Source: Neopestalotiopsis rosae
Taxonomy: Eukaryota > Ascomycota > Sordariomycetes > Amphisphaeriales > Sporocadaceae
DNA: 64,000 nt
Direction: 5' to 3'
Assembly (NCBI GenBank): GCA_023078685.1
Contig: JALGAS010000008.1
Location: 930,001 to 994,000 of the forward strand
The notes beneath the pieces were generated by a model, which saw only the letters and a list, made by a program, of their open reading frames with translations, did no database searches and was not told where the DNA came from. Shown one piece after another: positions 11,654-22,443 of this stretch. Position 1 is the stretch's first letter. Each line of letters begins with the position of its first letter. A program made the translations under genes and the position numbers.

Positions 11654-12881
11654 CAAAGCGTGAGACTGACCCCCTAAGTCTCTTAGAACGGTTGAGACGA
11701 TTGCTTCCAGTTCTTTTTTTGTCCGTCGCCGGTTTTGGTGTCGTCATCACTGCTCGCATAATGCAAATTTCGTGTATCACTGACTTGGCGTAATCTATGA
11801 CCTTGCAGGTCAATAAGCGACTGTGTTATTCTGTTAGTGCTTATAAACCACACGGTTACCAAGATAAAAGGCCATTTCACTCTAGCATCCTGGTGTGCCA
11901 CAAGGCCCAGTCAAATTGCCTGAAAGCAAATTCTCATTTATTCTTTTGTTGTCCTCGAATATACAATTCACAATATATGCTGTCTCTTTCACCCCCCACG
12001 ATTGTTGTTACGATTTGGCACGTGATTAGCACAACCTTGTGTAGCAATGCGTTTTTTCCTTGTCATTCGTGTCGAGATGTGTCGAGTTGTGCGACTGGGA
12101 TATTGACTTGGGTACCCCGCAAACGCCAATCAGGGTTAGCCCAATGGCTGAGATGTCGCTGCCTAGATGTGTTTGGCACCCTGGATTTTGCTTACGATTT
12201 CCATCTGAACCACAAGCTGTATTTTGTCAATTGGACTCTATTTTCGTTAACAGACCGGACGTGCGAGTCCATTGACAGCTCTCCACTTGGCACATTGTCT
12301 ATAAATTTGTGGGTTTATTTCCGAATACATATGACGGACGATTTATCAAACAAGTCTGACCTACAAATTCATCGAGTAACTACCTGGGTACCCATATACT
12401 GTTTTCGAGAACTTTCGAGGCAGGCATCATTTATTATCGCCATCTTCGTCGTGGTGCATACCAGTCATCGTTGTCTTTGTTGTTCTCTTTCCAAATGAAA
12501 GGCAGCCCGCGGAGACTAGCGAATATTTAGAGTTTGGATACCGTGTCAAGCCGAATTCTTGTCAGCTTGTATCCGCCGTAACCGTCAGATCCGCTACGAA
12601 CCGGCATACCGTGGCAGATCCACACTGTATTTGCCCTGTGAGGAGCAAAAAGTGTCAGTGCACAACTACTTCCCAACTCTACCATTCCGTCGGCATCATT
12701 CGATGAGGTCATCTGGAGCGCCACAAGACCTATGTGAAAACCTTAGTGAAAGCAGTCGTAAAATGTTGTCTCAGGATGGAATCGCTGTGTCACGGTTACC
12801 CATAAATTCCGGCATTGATTGAGAGAAATGCAAATGTTGTGATTTGCACAGGAGGAACAGTTTGACAACTTTACCATCGCG
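11654..12881. other. Divergent intergenic region
   Basis: About 1.2 kb separates the divergent Zn2Cys6 and sulfite oxidase genes and should contain both promoters. A 233-codon open frame (11797-12498, plus) has no domain-like features, and I treat it as chance. Confidence 0.5.
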
Positions 12882-14687
12882 ATGAAGGCAGCTCTCTGCA
12901 CGAGAAGAACCTGGCGATCATGCTTAACTTCATTGCCTCGGTTTAACCCGCCCAGCGCATGCACCCTTCGACAATTTCAGAGCGCGAGGCATCTGGAAAA
13001 GCCTCAATCGTCATTCAAGCATGCTCCGAAATTGCTCGGTGCAGGTTGCGCTGCACTTGGAGCTGGTATCCTGTGGTACAGACACGCAGGCGATATACGT
13101 CCTGCACTCGTCGCTGAAGCAGAAAGCCGGGCACCGGATGCCAAGGGATCTGGAAAGCGCCTCATTAGCCTCGCAGAAGTGCACAGGCATGGTTCGGACG
13201 CGGAAAAGTGCTGGGTAGTCAAAGGAAGCAAGGTCTACGACATTACCGATTGGATCCCAAACCATCCCGGTGGCGAGGTGATCCTGCGCGCCGTTGGCGG
13301 TGTCATTGATCCTTACTGGGATATCTTCTCAATTCACAAGAAGCCTGAAGTTTACGATATCCTGGACCAGTACTACATTGGTGATGTAGACCCACGCGAT
13401 CTCATCGATGGCAGAGTCCCGCAAAAGGACGTGGATAACCCCTTCAAAAGAGATCCTGAGCGGGACCCGAGTCTTGTTGTCCATGCAGAGCGTCCTTTCA
13501 ACGCCGAGACTCCGTTAGAGAGGCTTGACTCATTTATTACCCCAAATCGGTTCTTCTACGTCCGAAACCACCTCTGGGCTCCTCCACTATCAGAGGCAGA
13601 ATTCCAGCTCACTGTAGAAATGCCAGATGGAGAGGAAAAGTCATATTCGCTATCCGATCTCAAAAAGCGGTTCAAACAGGTGGAGATCACGGCGGTGCTT
13701 CAGTGCTCCGGTAATCGTCGCAAAAATATGAGCGAAAGAGCTAGAAACACCGAGGGCCTGCAGTGGGATGTGGGAGGCCTTTCCAATGCGTCCTGGGTCG
13801 GCGTCCGATTACGAGACCTGCTCGCCGATGCTGGCTTCGACGAAAAGATGCAGGATAAGGAGAGCTCGGACGAGGTTAAGCACCTCCAGTTCCAAGGCGC
13901 TGAGGCTTATGGAGCGTCTATACCGATTGAGAAGGCCATGGACCGTCGAGGAGACGTCCTGCTCGCGCACACGATGAACGGCCAGCCGCTGCCGGTTGAT
14001 CACGGGTTTCCGCTACGAGTCGTGGTTCCAGGTCACGTGGCCGCTCGCAGCGTCAAGTGGCTGAGACGCATCACTCTATCGCCGACAGAGTCGCAAAGCC
14101 AGTGGCAGCAGAACGATTACAAGTGTTTTGGACCAAACGAGGGCGGTTCTGCCTCGGTTGATTGGTCTAAAGCGCCTGCTATCCAAGAGTTTCCCGTGCA
14201 GAGTGCCATCGTCGCTGTTCGCAGCCTTTCTTCAACTAGTAAAGACTCTGCGTCAGCGACTGGAAAGAATATCGATGGTGACAACAAGGGCACCAGATCA
14301 AAAAATGCTAGCGAGGGCATTAACAGGAATAAAGATCTGCTACGCGTCTATGGGCTTGAGGAGGACGCTGTCGAGCTGGAAGGATATGCCATCTCGGGGG
14401 GCGGTCGCAGAATTGTGCGCGTCGACGTGAGTGCCGACGATGGACAATCATGGACCCAAGCAAGGTTACTAGACACCCCAGCCAAAGGGTACAGGGCCTG
14501 GTCCTGGACGAGATGGCAGATTGCCATACCTAAGAGACTGACCGGTCGTCAGTTTGTGGTCAAGGCAGTCGACGAAGCCAACAATACACAGCCTGAAGCT
14601 TACGAGCCATTTTATAATTTCAAGGGCAATTTGACCAATAGCTGGCATAAAGTCTCGGCATCCAAGGTAATTAGTGGGAAAAGTTGA
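12882..14687 (+). CDS. Sulfite oxidase (cytochrome b5 heme + molybdopterin domains)
   Basis: A single exon of 601 aa. A basic, Ser-rich N-terminus (residues 1-40) looks like a mitochondrial presequence and is followed by a hydrophobic segment (about 50-67). The cytochrome b5 domain spans about 92-172, with heme ligands His128 (NHPGGE) and His152 (SIHKK). The oxidoreductase Moco domain begins near residue 205. Its Mo-ligating cysteine is Cys275 (LQCSGNRR), and the substrate-side RNH is at 228-230. A C-terminal dimerisation domain follows (about 385-590; VDVSADDGQSWTQA, RAWSWTRWQI). The enzyme oxidises sulfite to sulfate, passing electrons through heme to cytochrome c. Length and domain order match animal-type sulfite oxidase rather than nitrate reductase, which would carry an extra FAD domain. 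A linker at about 445-485 (SSTSKDSASATGKN) looks like a lineage-specific insertion. Confidence 0.93.
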   Translation: MKAALCTRRTWRSCLTSLPRFNPPSACTLRQFQSARHLEKPQSSFKHAPKLLGAGCAALGAGILWYRHAGDIRPALVAEAESRAPDAKGSGKRLISLAEVHRHGSDAEKCWVVKGSKVYDITDWIPNHPGGEVILRAVGGVIDPYWDIFSIHKKPEVYDILDQYYIGDVDPRDLIDGRVPQKDVDNPFKRDPERDPSLVVHAERPFNAETPLERLDSFITPNRFFYVRNHLWAPPLSEAEFQLTVEMPDGEEKSYSLSDLKKRFKQVEITAVLQCSGNRRKNMSERARNTEGLQWDVGGLSNASWVGVRLRDLLADAGFDEKMQDKESSDEVKHLQFQGAEAYGASIPIEKAMDRRGDVLLAHTMNGQPLPVDHGFPLRVVVPGHVAARSVKWLRRITLSPTESQSQWQQNDYKCFGPNEGGSASVDWSKAPAIQEFPVQSAIVAVRSLSSTSKDSASATGKNIDGDNKGTRSKNASEGINRNKDLLRVYGLEEDAVELEGYAISGGGRRIVRVDVSADDGQSWTQARLLDTPAKGYRAWSWTRWQIAIPKRLTGRQFVVKAVDEANNTQPEAYEPFYNFKGNLTNSWHKVSASKVISGKS

Positions 14688-15132
14688 ATGGGGCTGGGAA
14701 GTAAGACTTCACCCGCGAACGGCCATTTATTTGTATTATTCTGAAAAGCTTCTTGTCAGCTCGAATCGCACTAGTTATAATCACGTCTCATGTATCAGAA
14801 TCATTTTTATACAGGCACTCTTGATTATCACGATTGATGAATTGTGCATTTTATGGGTCTCATAATGTGCTATTGTTTTTGAAATATTACATTCTGCAAT
14901 CCGTATCGAATTCCTTACTGCATATTTGATCGCTTGGTAAGTTAGTCACTGCATTTTTCCACCTAATACGTATATTGTCCGTATTCATAAATCATGCTCT
15001 TATAGCATTTCTACTACATAGGTAGTTATATAATCTTGATTCCCATGGAACACTTGAATTGCAATAAATACTACTAATGATAGAGCCAGACATTAACTAT
15101 AGTCTCCTTGACCTAACGGCGAACCACTTTAT
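14688..15132. other. Convergent intergenic region, AT-rich
   Basis: About 445 bp between the 3' ends of sulfite oxidase and the enolase gene. It is AT-rich and presumably holds both 3' UTRs; nothing else was recognised. Confidence 0.5.
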
Positions 15133-16753
<1,621 letters not shown>

Positions 16754-17256
16754 CTTGAATGACACTTGTGACGGACAAGAGACACAATTGAACTATCTCT
16801 CAACTGTTGATTGCGATTATCTTTGTTAATTCGACAGCGATTTGTTTTAGCCTTATCAAAAATATAAATGATAGAAAGATGACCCACAGGCCCGCGGATG
16901 AGATCAGGAAACTAACTAATTAAATCCGAAGCGCCCGGAACGGACGGTCCACAAGACGTGACGTCTGATGTTCCGCGCGGCCCGGCCCGTTGCAAGATCA
17001 ATGTCTCGTCAACATTACGTTTCCCAATACTGAGGATACGCATATTTTAGGCTTTGATGTTGTACACCATTACTACCAGTCTTGCCATATTGCCGATCGG
17101 GTACGCCACACGTCTCGCAGAGGAAAGAGTTTAGAGTTTCTTTTGTTCTCTTTTTCATTCAATGTGGACGAATCCTATGGAACTCCGATGCCCTACGACA
17201 CTTTCCGGGGTAGAGGCCCCACACAGTCATCAGAGGCACGAGCGCTTGCTACAATC
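16754..17256. other. Intergenic region upstream of the enolase gene
   Basis: About 500 bp, presumably including the enolase promoter. A GC-rich patch at about 16930-16995 contains ACGTGACGT. No gene was recognised before the MITE. Confidence 0.4.
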
Positions 17257-17700
17257 ACCCTGCATAAGTCTCCGTACTCCCCCCGATTTACACCAAAACT
17301 CACAGTATTTATCGATATTTACCAAGGCCCAACCGCATATAAAAATTATAATTTAATTTTAAGAATTTTAATAATTGCAAAAACGTATTATTATATATTT
17401 TAAATAATTAATATAGTAAAGGGATGCGGTGCCGCGGGCGATGCAATACGGGATGCCGTAAATTTAGTGCTATTTCGCGGGGAATACGATATTTTTCACG
17501 CACTTCCGATTCCCGGATTTTTTATCTTTATATACGCATAGAACTTAAATTGTGAAAAATTTATAATAGAATATTTACCATAGTCTCTACGTATATAGCA
17601 TATTAAAATATTTATTGTACTTTTTTATATTGCATTATATATGGGTGAATATGGTGAGTTTTGGTGTAAATCGGGGGGAGTACGGAGACTTATGCGGGGT
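17257..17700. mobile_element. MITE with about 60-bp terminal inverted repeats
   Basis: The left arm (17257-17316) and the reverse complement of the right arm (17641-17700) match over about 60 bp with only a handful of mismatches, including an unbroken stretch of more than 35 bp around AGTCTCCGTACTCCCC. The interior of about 320 bp is strongly AT-rich, with short GC islands, and has no coding potential. If the element proper starts at AGTCTCCG, it spans 17267-17690 and is flanked on both sides by TA, the target of Tc1/mariner-pogo transposases. The similarity extends about 10 bp beyond that, so the true boundary is uncertain. It ends about 75 bp past the stop codon of the acyltransferase gene. 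Confidence 0.82.
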
Positions 17701-17774
17701 CGGTTTAGTCTTCTCGACTGCGCGTCACACCTGACACACCCGACTTGCGATCTGACCTTGAGATACTTCGTACT

Positions 17775-19259
17775 TTATTCACTCGTGACAACATTGAGCC
17801 CGGCCTGCAGCTCTTGGAGCACCTTGTCCAAGACGCCGCTGACAAAATCCTTTTCATAGAAACTTTGATTGAAGCACGCACCAAGAACGAATTCGCCCTT
17901 CCAGCTCCAGGTGTGGAATTGAACACTTCTATTCAACATTTCAGTCCCAATCCAGAAGTCCACCACCTCAACCTTTCCCTCGTCGGTCGCCCCATACTCT
18001 GTCTGCAGGAAGCTGTCAACCTTGCCGAGACTGCTCAGGTCTGGTGTCTGGACAGGTGGTAGGCCCTCTGGAACCGGAGCGCCAAAGAGTTGCGTAGTGC
18101 GCTCCAGGTAAGGCTGTGCGAGATCCAGCAGACCAACGGCCTGCCCATCCGGCGACTTCCAAAAGTTGACCAGGTCGCGCGAGTACGTAGCATCCAGGCT
18201 CCGAGCAATGGCGTCAAAGCCTGCCGGGCCAGCTCCGTCGTCCTGCGTTACCACCTGCTCCACGCAGACGGGCAGGCCGGAAAAGTACAGGCCGACGACC
18301 TTTGACACGTTGCGGGTCTCGTCGGTCGCCGTGGCTTCTAGCACCCGGCGCAGATCCACGGGGACGAATGCTGCATAGGATTTGCAGAGCGGATGCTGAG
18401 GGAAGGTGGCGGCGACACTTACGATTGCCGCATGTATAGCGCTCGTCATCTTGATGCGACGGTCTCGACAAGCTGCAGCGAGGCGAGCCGTGGTCTTTGC
18501 GTCCAGTCGCGTTACGGAGCAGCCACTGGAGCCGGGAATGGCGTCGGCAGACTCTGGCTTGGTGGGCAAGCCGATACTGGGCACGCCACGCAGAAAATCA
18601 GCCATCAAGGCATCAGCGCCGGCTTCCAGGGCCGGCACTTTTGCGTTATCACTGGGAATGTCCAATCGAGACTGAGCGTGCGCGAGTTGTTCGAGAGTTG
18701 GTGCTAGTGAAGACTCTGCGTGGAGCAACGAGGGGGTTTCCAATGAATCATTCTCGTCTTTGCTGACCGTAAGAACAGAAGCCAGAGCATTCATGAAGTC
18801 ATGACAGAGAACTGCCATGCTGACGCCATTTATACGCCAGTGCGACGAGCGAATGACGACCTCTGACGAGTTTTGGATGAAATAGCATGTTGCGGAGGAG
18901 GTGGAGTAAAGACTTGAGAAAAGTTCAGAGGAATCTGCGCTTTCAGAGCAAATCTTGAAAGTACTGTTAGCAGATTCGTGGACATCTTGCGCAGCAATCA
19001 AACGCGGACCCTGATCGTCGATTGCAGTGATTGTAGCTCCCAACGCCGGGTGCTGGTGCCAGAGTATCTCCCAGGAGCGGCGAAGGAGAGGAGCTGGATC
19101 CGTCACCGTGGGTTCGAATGCAAGACGAAGTGCAGCATGTATCGTCCAGTGTTCACGATTGAGAGGTTTGCCACCGTCAGCTAGCATCTTGAAGAAGCCT
19201 TCCAGATTGCCGAGTGGCCGGCTAGGGGCATGCTCAACGTTCGTCGGTTGAGGAGGCAT
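17775..19259 (-). CDS. Condensation-fold CoA-dependent acyltransferase-like protein
   Basis: A single exon of 494 aa starting at ATG 19259-19257 (MPPQPTNVEH). An upstream in-frame TTG at 19298 is not a plausible start. The protein has the two-lobed layout of the condensation/alcohol acetyltransferase superfamily: an N-terminal lobe with RLAFEPTVTDPAPLLRRSWEIL, then SSHWRINGVSM near residues 138-148, and a C-terminal lobe with AAFVPVDLRRVL and FHTWSWKGEFVLG. His140 fits the catalytic HxxxDG motif, but the aspartate position is Asn144. Fungal members transfer acyl groups from CoA to alcohols of secondary metabolites; the substrate here is not predictable. The gene lies next to an SDR in the same orientation, a combination seen in small tailoring clusters, but no core synthase is adjacent. 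Confidence 0.72.
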   Translation of the reverse strand: MPPQPTNVEHAPSRPLGNLEGFFKMLADGGKPLNREHWTIHAALRLAFEPTVTDPAPLLRRSWEILWHQHPALGATITAIDDQGPRLIAAQDVHESANSTFKICSESADSSELFSSLYSTSSATCYFIQNSSEVVIRSSHWRINGVSMAVLCHDFMNALASVLTVSKDENDSLETPSLLHAESSLAPTLEQLAHAQSRLDIPSDNAKVPALEAGADALMADFLRGVPSIGLPTKPESADAIPGSSGCSVTRLDAKTTARLAAACRDRRIKMTSAIHAAIVSVAATFPQHPLCKSYAAFVPVDLRRVLEATATDETRNVSKVVGLYFSGLPVCVEQVVTQDDGAGPAGFDAIARSLDATYSRDLVNFWKSPDGQAVGLLDLAQPYLERTTQLFGAPVPEGLPPVQTPDLSSLGKVDSFLQTEYGATDEGKVEVVDFWIGTEMLNRSVQFHTWSWKGEFVLGACFNQSFYEKDFVSGVLDKVLQELQAGLNVVTSE

Positions 19260-19798
19260 GACACTCAATTGGTTGGTTCTGTACAGGTACCCTATCAAGG
19301 TTCATGAAGAAGAAAAGATAAGACAACAATAATATGCACCATCTGAAAATGGTTGGTCTCAATTACATGGGGACAAAACAATCACAGCAACGTCAGTCGC
19401 AGAGTCGGGGAGATTGTAAGTATTGCATACCGAAGAGCCAACATGCGCCCACCACAGAACCAACTATAAGTCACGGCACATGCATGCGACTGCGCAACTT
19501 TTGCGAGCTTGGCAGCTGGACAAGACACCGCTCAAAGCGAGAGGCTGTCCAATACAATGGCGGGACGCAGTAGAAGAGGGGGTACTGTTGGACAGTCCGT
19601 GCCGCACACGCACGCAACTCTGCTTCACTACACGGAGCCATAACGAGAACATGCATGATTTTCAAAGCTAAAAGAAGTAGGAAAAGAAATGGAGCAAAAA
19701 TTAGCGCTTCAATCAATGGTTGCCAACACTATGGGCCTACACAGATCAACGTTGCTATTGGAGTACTTTACTGCCTCATAAGCATTCTATTTTGTGAA

Positions 19799-20781
19799 CT
19801 AAAAATCTGTGCTTTTGGCCACTTCTTCCCAATCGTTACAGATCTTGAGCGTACTTTCGCACTTGGCCTTGATTCTGCTCCATCCATCGGTGCCGAGCGG
19901 TACTCTCAGGGGAATCTGCTTGCCTCCTGCAGCAACGCCAGTGCCTCTGACCAGATCAATCATGATCTCGACAGCTTTCTCCGCGTTTCCGGGCTCATTG
20001 CCCACGATGTCGGCCTCGACGCTGCGGACCGTGGCGTTGAATTCGGCATAGAGCGCGTTGCGTGGGGGCACGTGGTTGATATTGGCAAAGGCACGGGTGC
20101 GGAAGTAGCCCGGCTCAACAATGAGGACCTTTATACCCGGTGCGAATAGAGCTAGCTCTTGGCCCAGGCATTCAACGGCACCTAGAAGCGACACGTATCA
20201 GTAGGCGTGTCAGTGGTGCATGGAAGGAATGCATACGAACCTTCAAGTGCGAACTTCGTTGCACAATAGCCAGAGGCTCCGGGATCAGCATGCCATGCAG
20301 CCTGAGAGCTCATGTAGAGAAGTGTGCCAGTTCCTTTGGCACGTAGCTTTGGCAATATGGACCGAGTGATGTTCATGGGACCATGGAAATTTGTCTTGAA
20401 AGCGTCTTCCAAGTCTTGTTGTCTGATGGGGAAATGTTAATATTGATGGCCTGTCAAGTAGGATACCCAGTCTTCTACTCACGTGAGTTCTTCAATTGCG
20501 CCACTTAGGATATATCCCGCGTTGTTGACTACCACGTCGATGCCATCTGGGTATAGACTCCAAGCTTCAGCCACTTTGGCATCAATAACATCTGGAGAGG
20601 CAGAAACATCCAGGTCTAAGATCTTTGCGCCAGTTTCCTTCAAGTGAGCTAGACGCGTGTCTGCATTCCGCCCCGTGGCGATCACATTCTCTCCCGAGGC
20701 ACGAAGTTGCCTCACTAGTATCTCTCCAAAGCCACTTGAGCAGCCCGTGATCAGCCAAGTCTGAGGGAGTGATGAAGCCAT
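19799..20781 (-). CDS. Short-chain dehydrogenase/reductase (classical SDR)
   Basis: Three exons (20781-20483, 20422-20241, 20181-19799) give 287 aa; the introns are 60 and 59 nt with GTGAGT and GTTCGT donors. The Rossmann motif is TGCSSGFG (about residues 13-20), NNAG is near residue 87, and the catalytic YCATK sits at the end of exon 2. The C-terminus carries the EPGYFRT segment typical of the group. Such enzymes oxidise or reduce alcohol/ketone groups with NAD(P)(H); the basic residue after the first beta strand (TGRNAD) favours NADP. It is transcribed in the same direction as the acyltransferase about 540 bp downstream. The gene is intact; the substrate is unknown. Confidence 0.9.
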
Positions 20782-22443
20782 TGAGATCGTAACTGTGGGG
20801 AATTAGGGAATGGTACTGGAATAAACAAACAGGATAACGATAACGGAAGAAGGGGAAAAAAAAAAAGGAACGATATGCGTGATAAAAACTTTGACAGTCT
20901 TGATTTAATTCCGACCAGGTAATTGGTAGCAGTTGGAATAGAAGCAGCTTGTCTACCGATGTAAGTGATGTAGGATTATGGTTGGTACTGAGATCCTCAC
21001 GTCAGCACAGCTCCATAGCGCAATCACAAGTGTACGGCACAGGTGCGGGTCCACTCTGAGGATGCTAGACTCCACTGCGTCCTGACAGTGCATGATGCAC
21101 AAGTTGTGTTGGTTGTTCCGACAGCAGCGGCGGATGCCAGCGCTCGATTCGATGCTATTTATTCGACATAAGAACTGCATACATACATACCCTACCTAGT
21201 GTCCGTAGTATTGAATGAATAAAGCCCATGAATAAAGCCCATGAATAAAGCCTAAGAATAAAGCCTAAGAATGTGAACCCGGCCGAAGATATTCCGCACC
21301 CACCCACTTCTGGGTGCAGCATTGACGATACACTATTCAACTTCCGACGGCCTCGGTAAGACCTCAAGGAAGATAGAAAATTGCTGATGCGAGGAGACTG
21401 CAACTTTTACTTGTATCCTCGGCTTAGGTATCTGGTTATCATGCATCTGATGTTTCATTTACTGAGCATATCAAATGTGGTAGTATGAATATGACAAACC
21501 TTTACTTTGGTCGGGACTCACCGCACTAATGATGTTACCCCCGATTCCCACAGTCGTCGCCCACATTAGCATAACCACCTTGTTGGCCAGTGGTGATTCG
21601 CAAAAGTTGTCTGTATGATACAAGCCGCGATGATGGAATCAAGCTGAGCTTGTTTTGACCCGCACATGGTTATGGTGCACAAAGCTACGCGCAGGGCTGT
21701 CAAGATCATGCGGCTGTCTCCTGGACAAAATGATTGGCTTTCTGGCATCTTCTACAGCTCATGATTCGTGCATTTTGTTCATTGGTGCACGCATATCCTG
21801 AAATAGGGATCTCCTGGAGGAGCAACAGTAAGGGAGAGGCACAGTTGCATCGCGAGATTGAAGTACAGGGATACACTGCACCAGGCAGCGACTGCGGATT
21901 GTGCCCACCTCAGCCGCGTGAGGCTCTTGGCACGTGTTCGTACAAGACCAACTAATGAAAGAAAGAAAATAATACTGCTGAGAGGTTAGTTTCTCTTCTT
22001 CTTTCTTTCTATTCTGTCTTTATTCTTCTATTTTTCCTCCCAGTTCTCACTTCATTTGAGGCAAATGGATGGACTGATGGATTTCTATCTTCGAAAGGTA
22101 CTGCTAGCTTTTGTGCACACAAAAGCCCTGTCCATCCTGTGTTAGCTGCATATGGCAGGGGTTACGACCAGGGGTGATGCCCAATACCACCCGTTATGCC
22201 GTTAGCCAAACCCCACCACTGCCACCTCAGTTCTAGTCATCAGGATGTGCATTATAAGTCGGTCGGGGCTCCCATTTGATTGACAGATTGTTATGGTGTT
22301 GTATGTGGACTCAGATTTCTGGCACGACCTCCCGCTGCTGAGAGAATGTCATACTAACTATATGGTTGAGTTTTGACTCCTCAGATGCGGGCCAGCAACC
22401 GAACTACACCACCGCCGCTGCCACTGTCTGTGCCCCACGAAAC
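20782..22443. other. Intergenic region with a short tandem repeat and a probable hidden 5' exon
   Basis: About 1.66 kb without a recognised gene, apart from the 13-bp tandem repeat at 21214-21273 and an A-run near 20856-20866. Its last 100 bases probably include the end of an intron of the DUF3433 gene: TACTAAC at 22352-22358 and CTCCTCAG ending at 22384. Confidence 0.45.
21214..21273. repeat. 13-bp minisatellite, about four copies
   Basis: The unit CATGAATAAAGCC / TAAGAATAAAGCC repeats in tandem from about 21214, with a partial last copy ending in TAAGAATG. Copies 1-2 and copies 3-4 differ in the same first bases, so the array may have grown in two steps. Confidence 0.85.

Noticed and set aside
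11797..12498. 233-codon open frame between the regulator and sulfite oxidase
   Set aside because: Irregular, Cys/His/Phe-rich composition, no motif, sits in a divergent promoter region.
19259..19298. Extended N-terminus of the acyltransferase starting at 19298
   Set aside because: The extension opens with TTG; the first ATG at 19259 gives a normal N-terminus.
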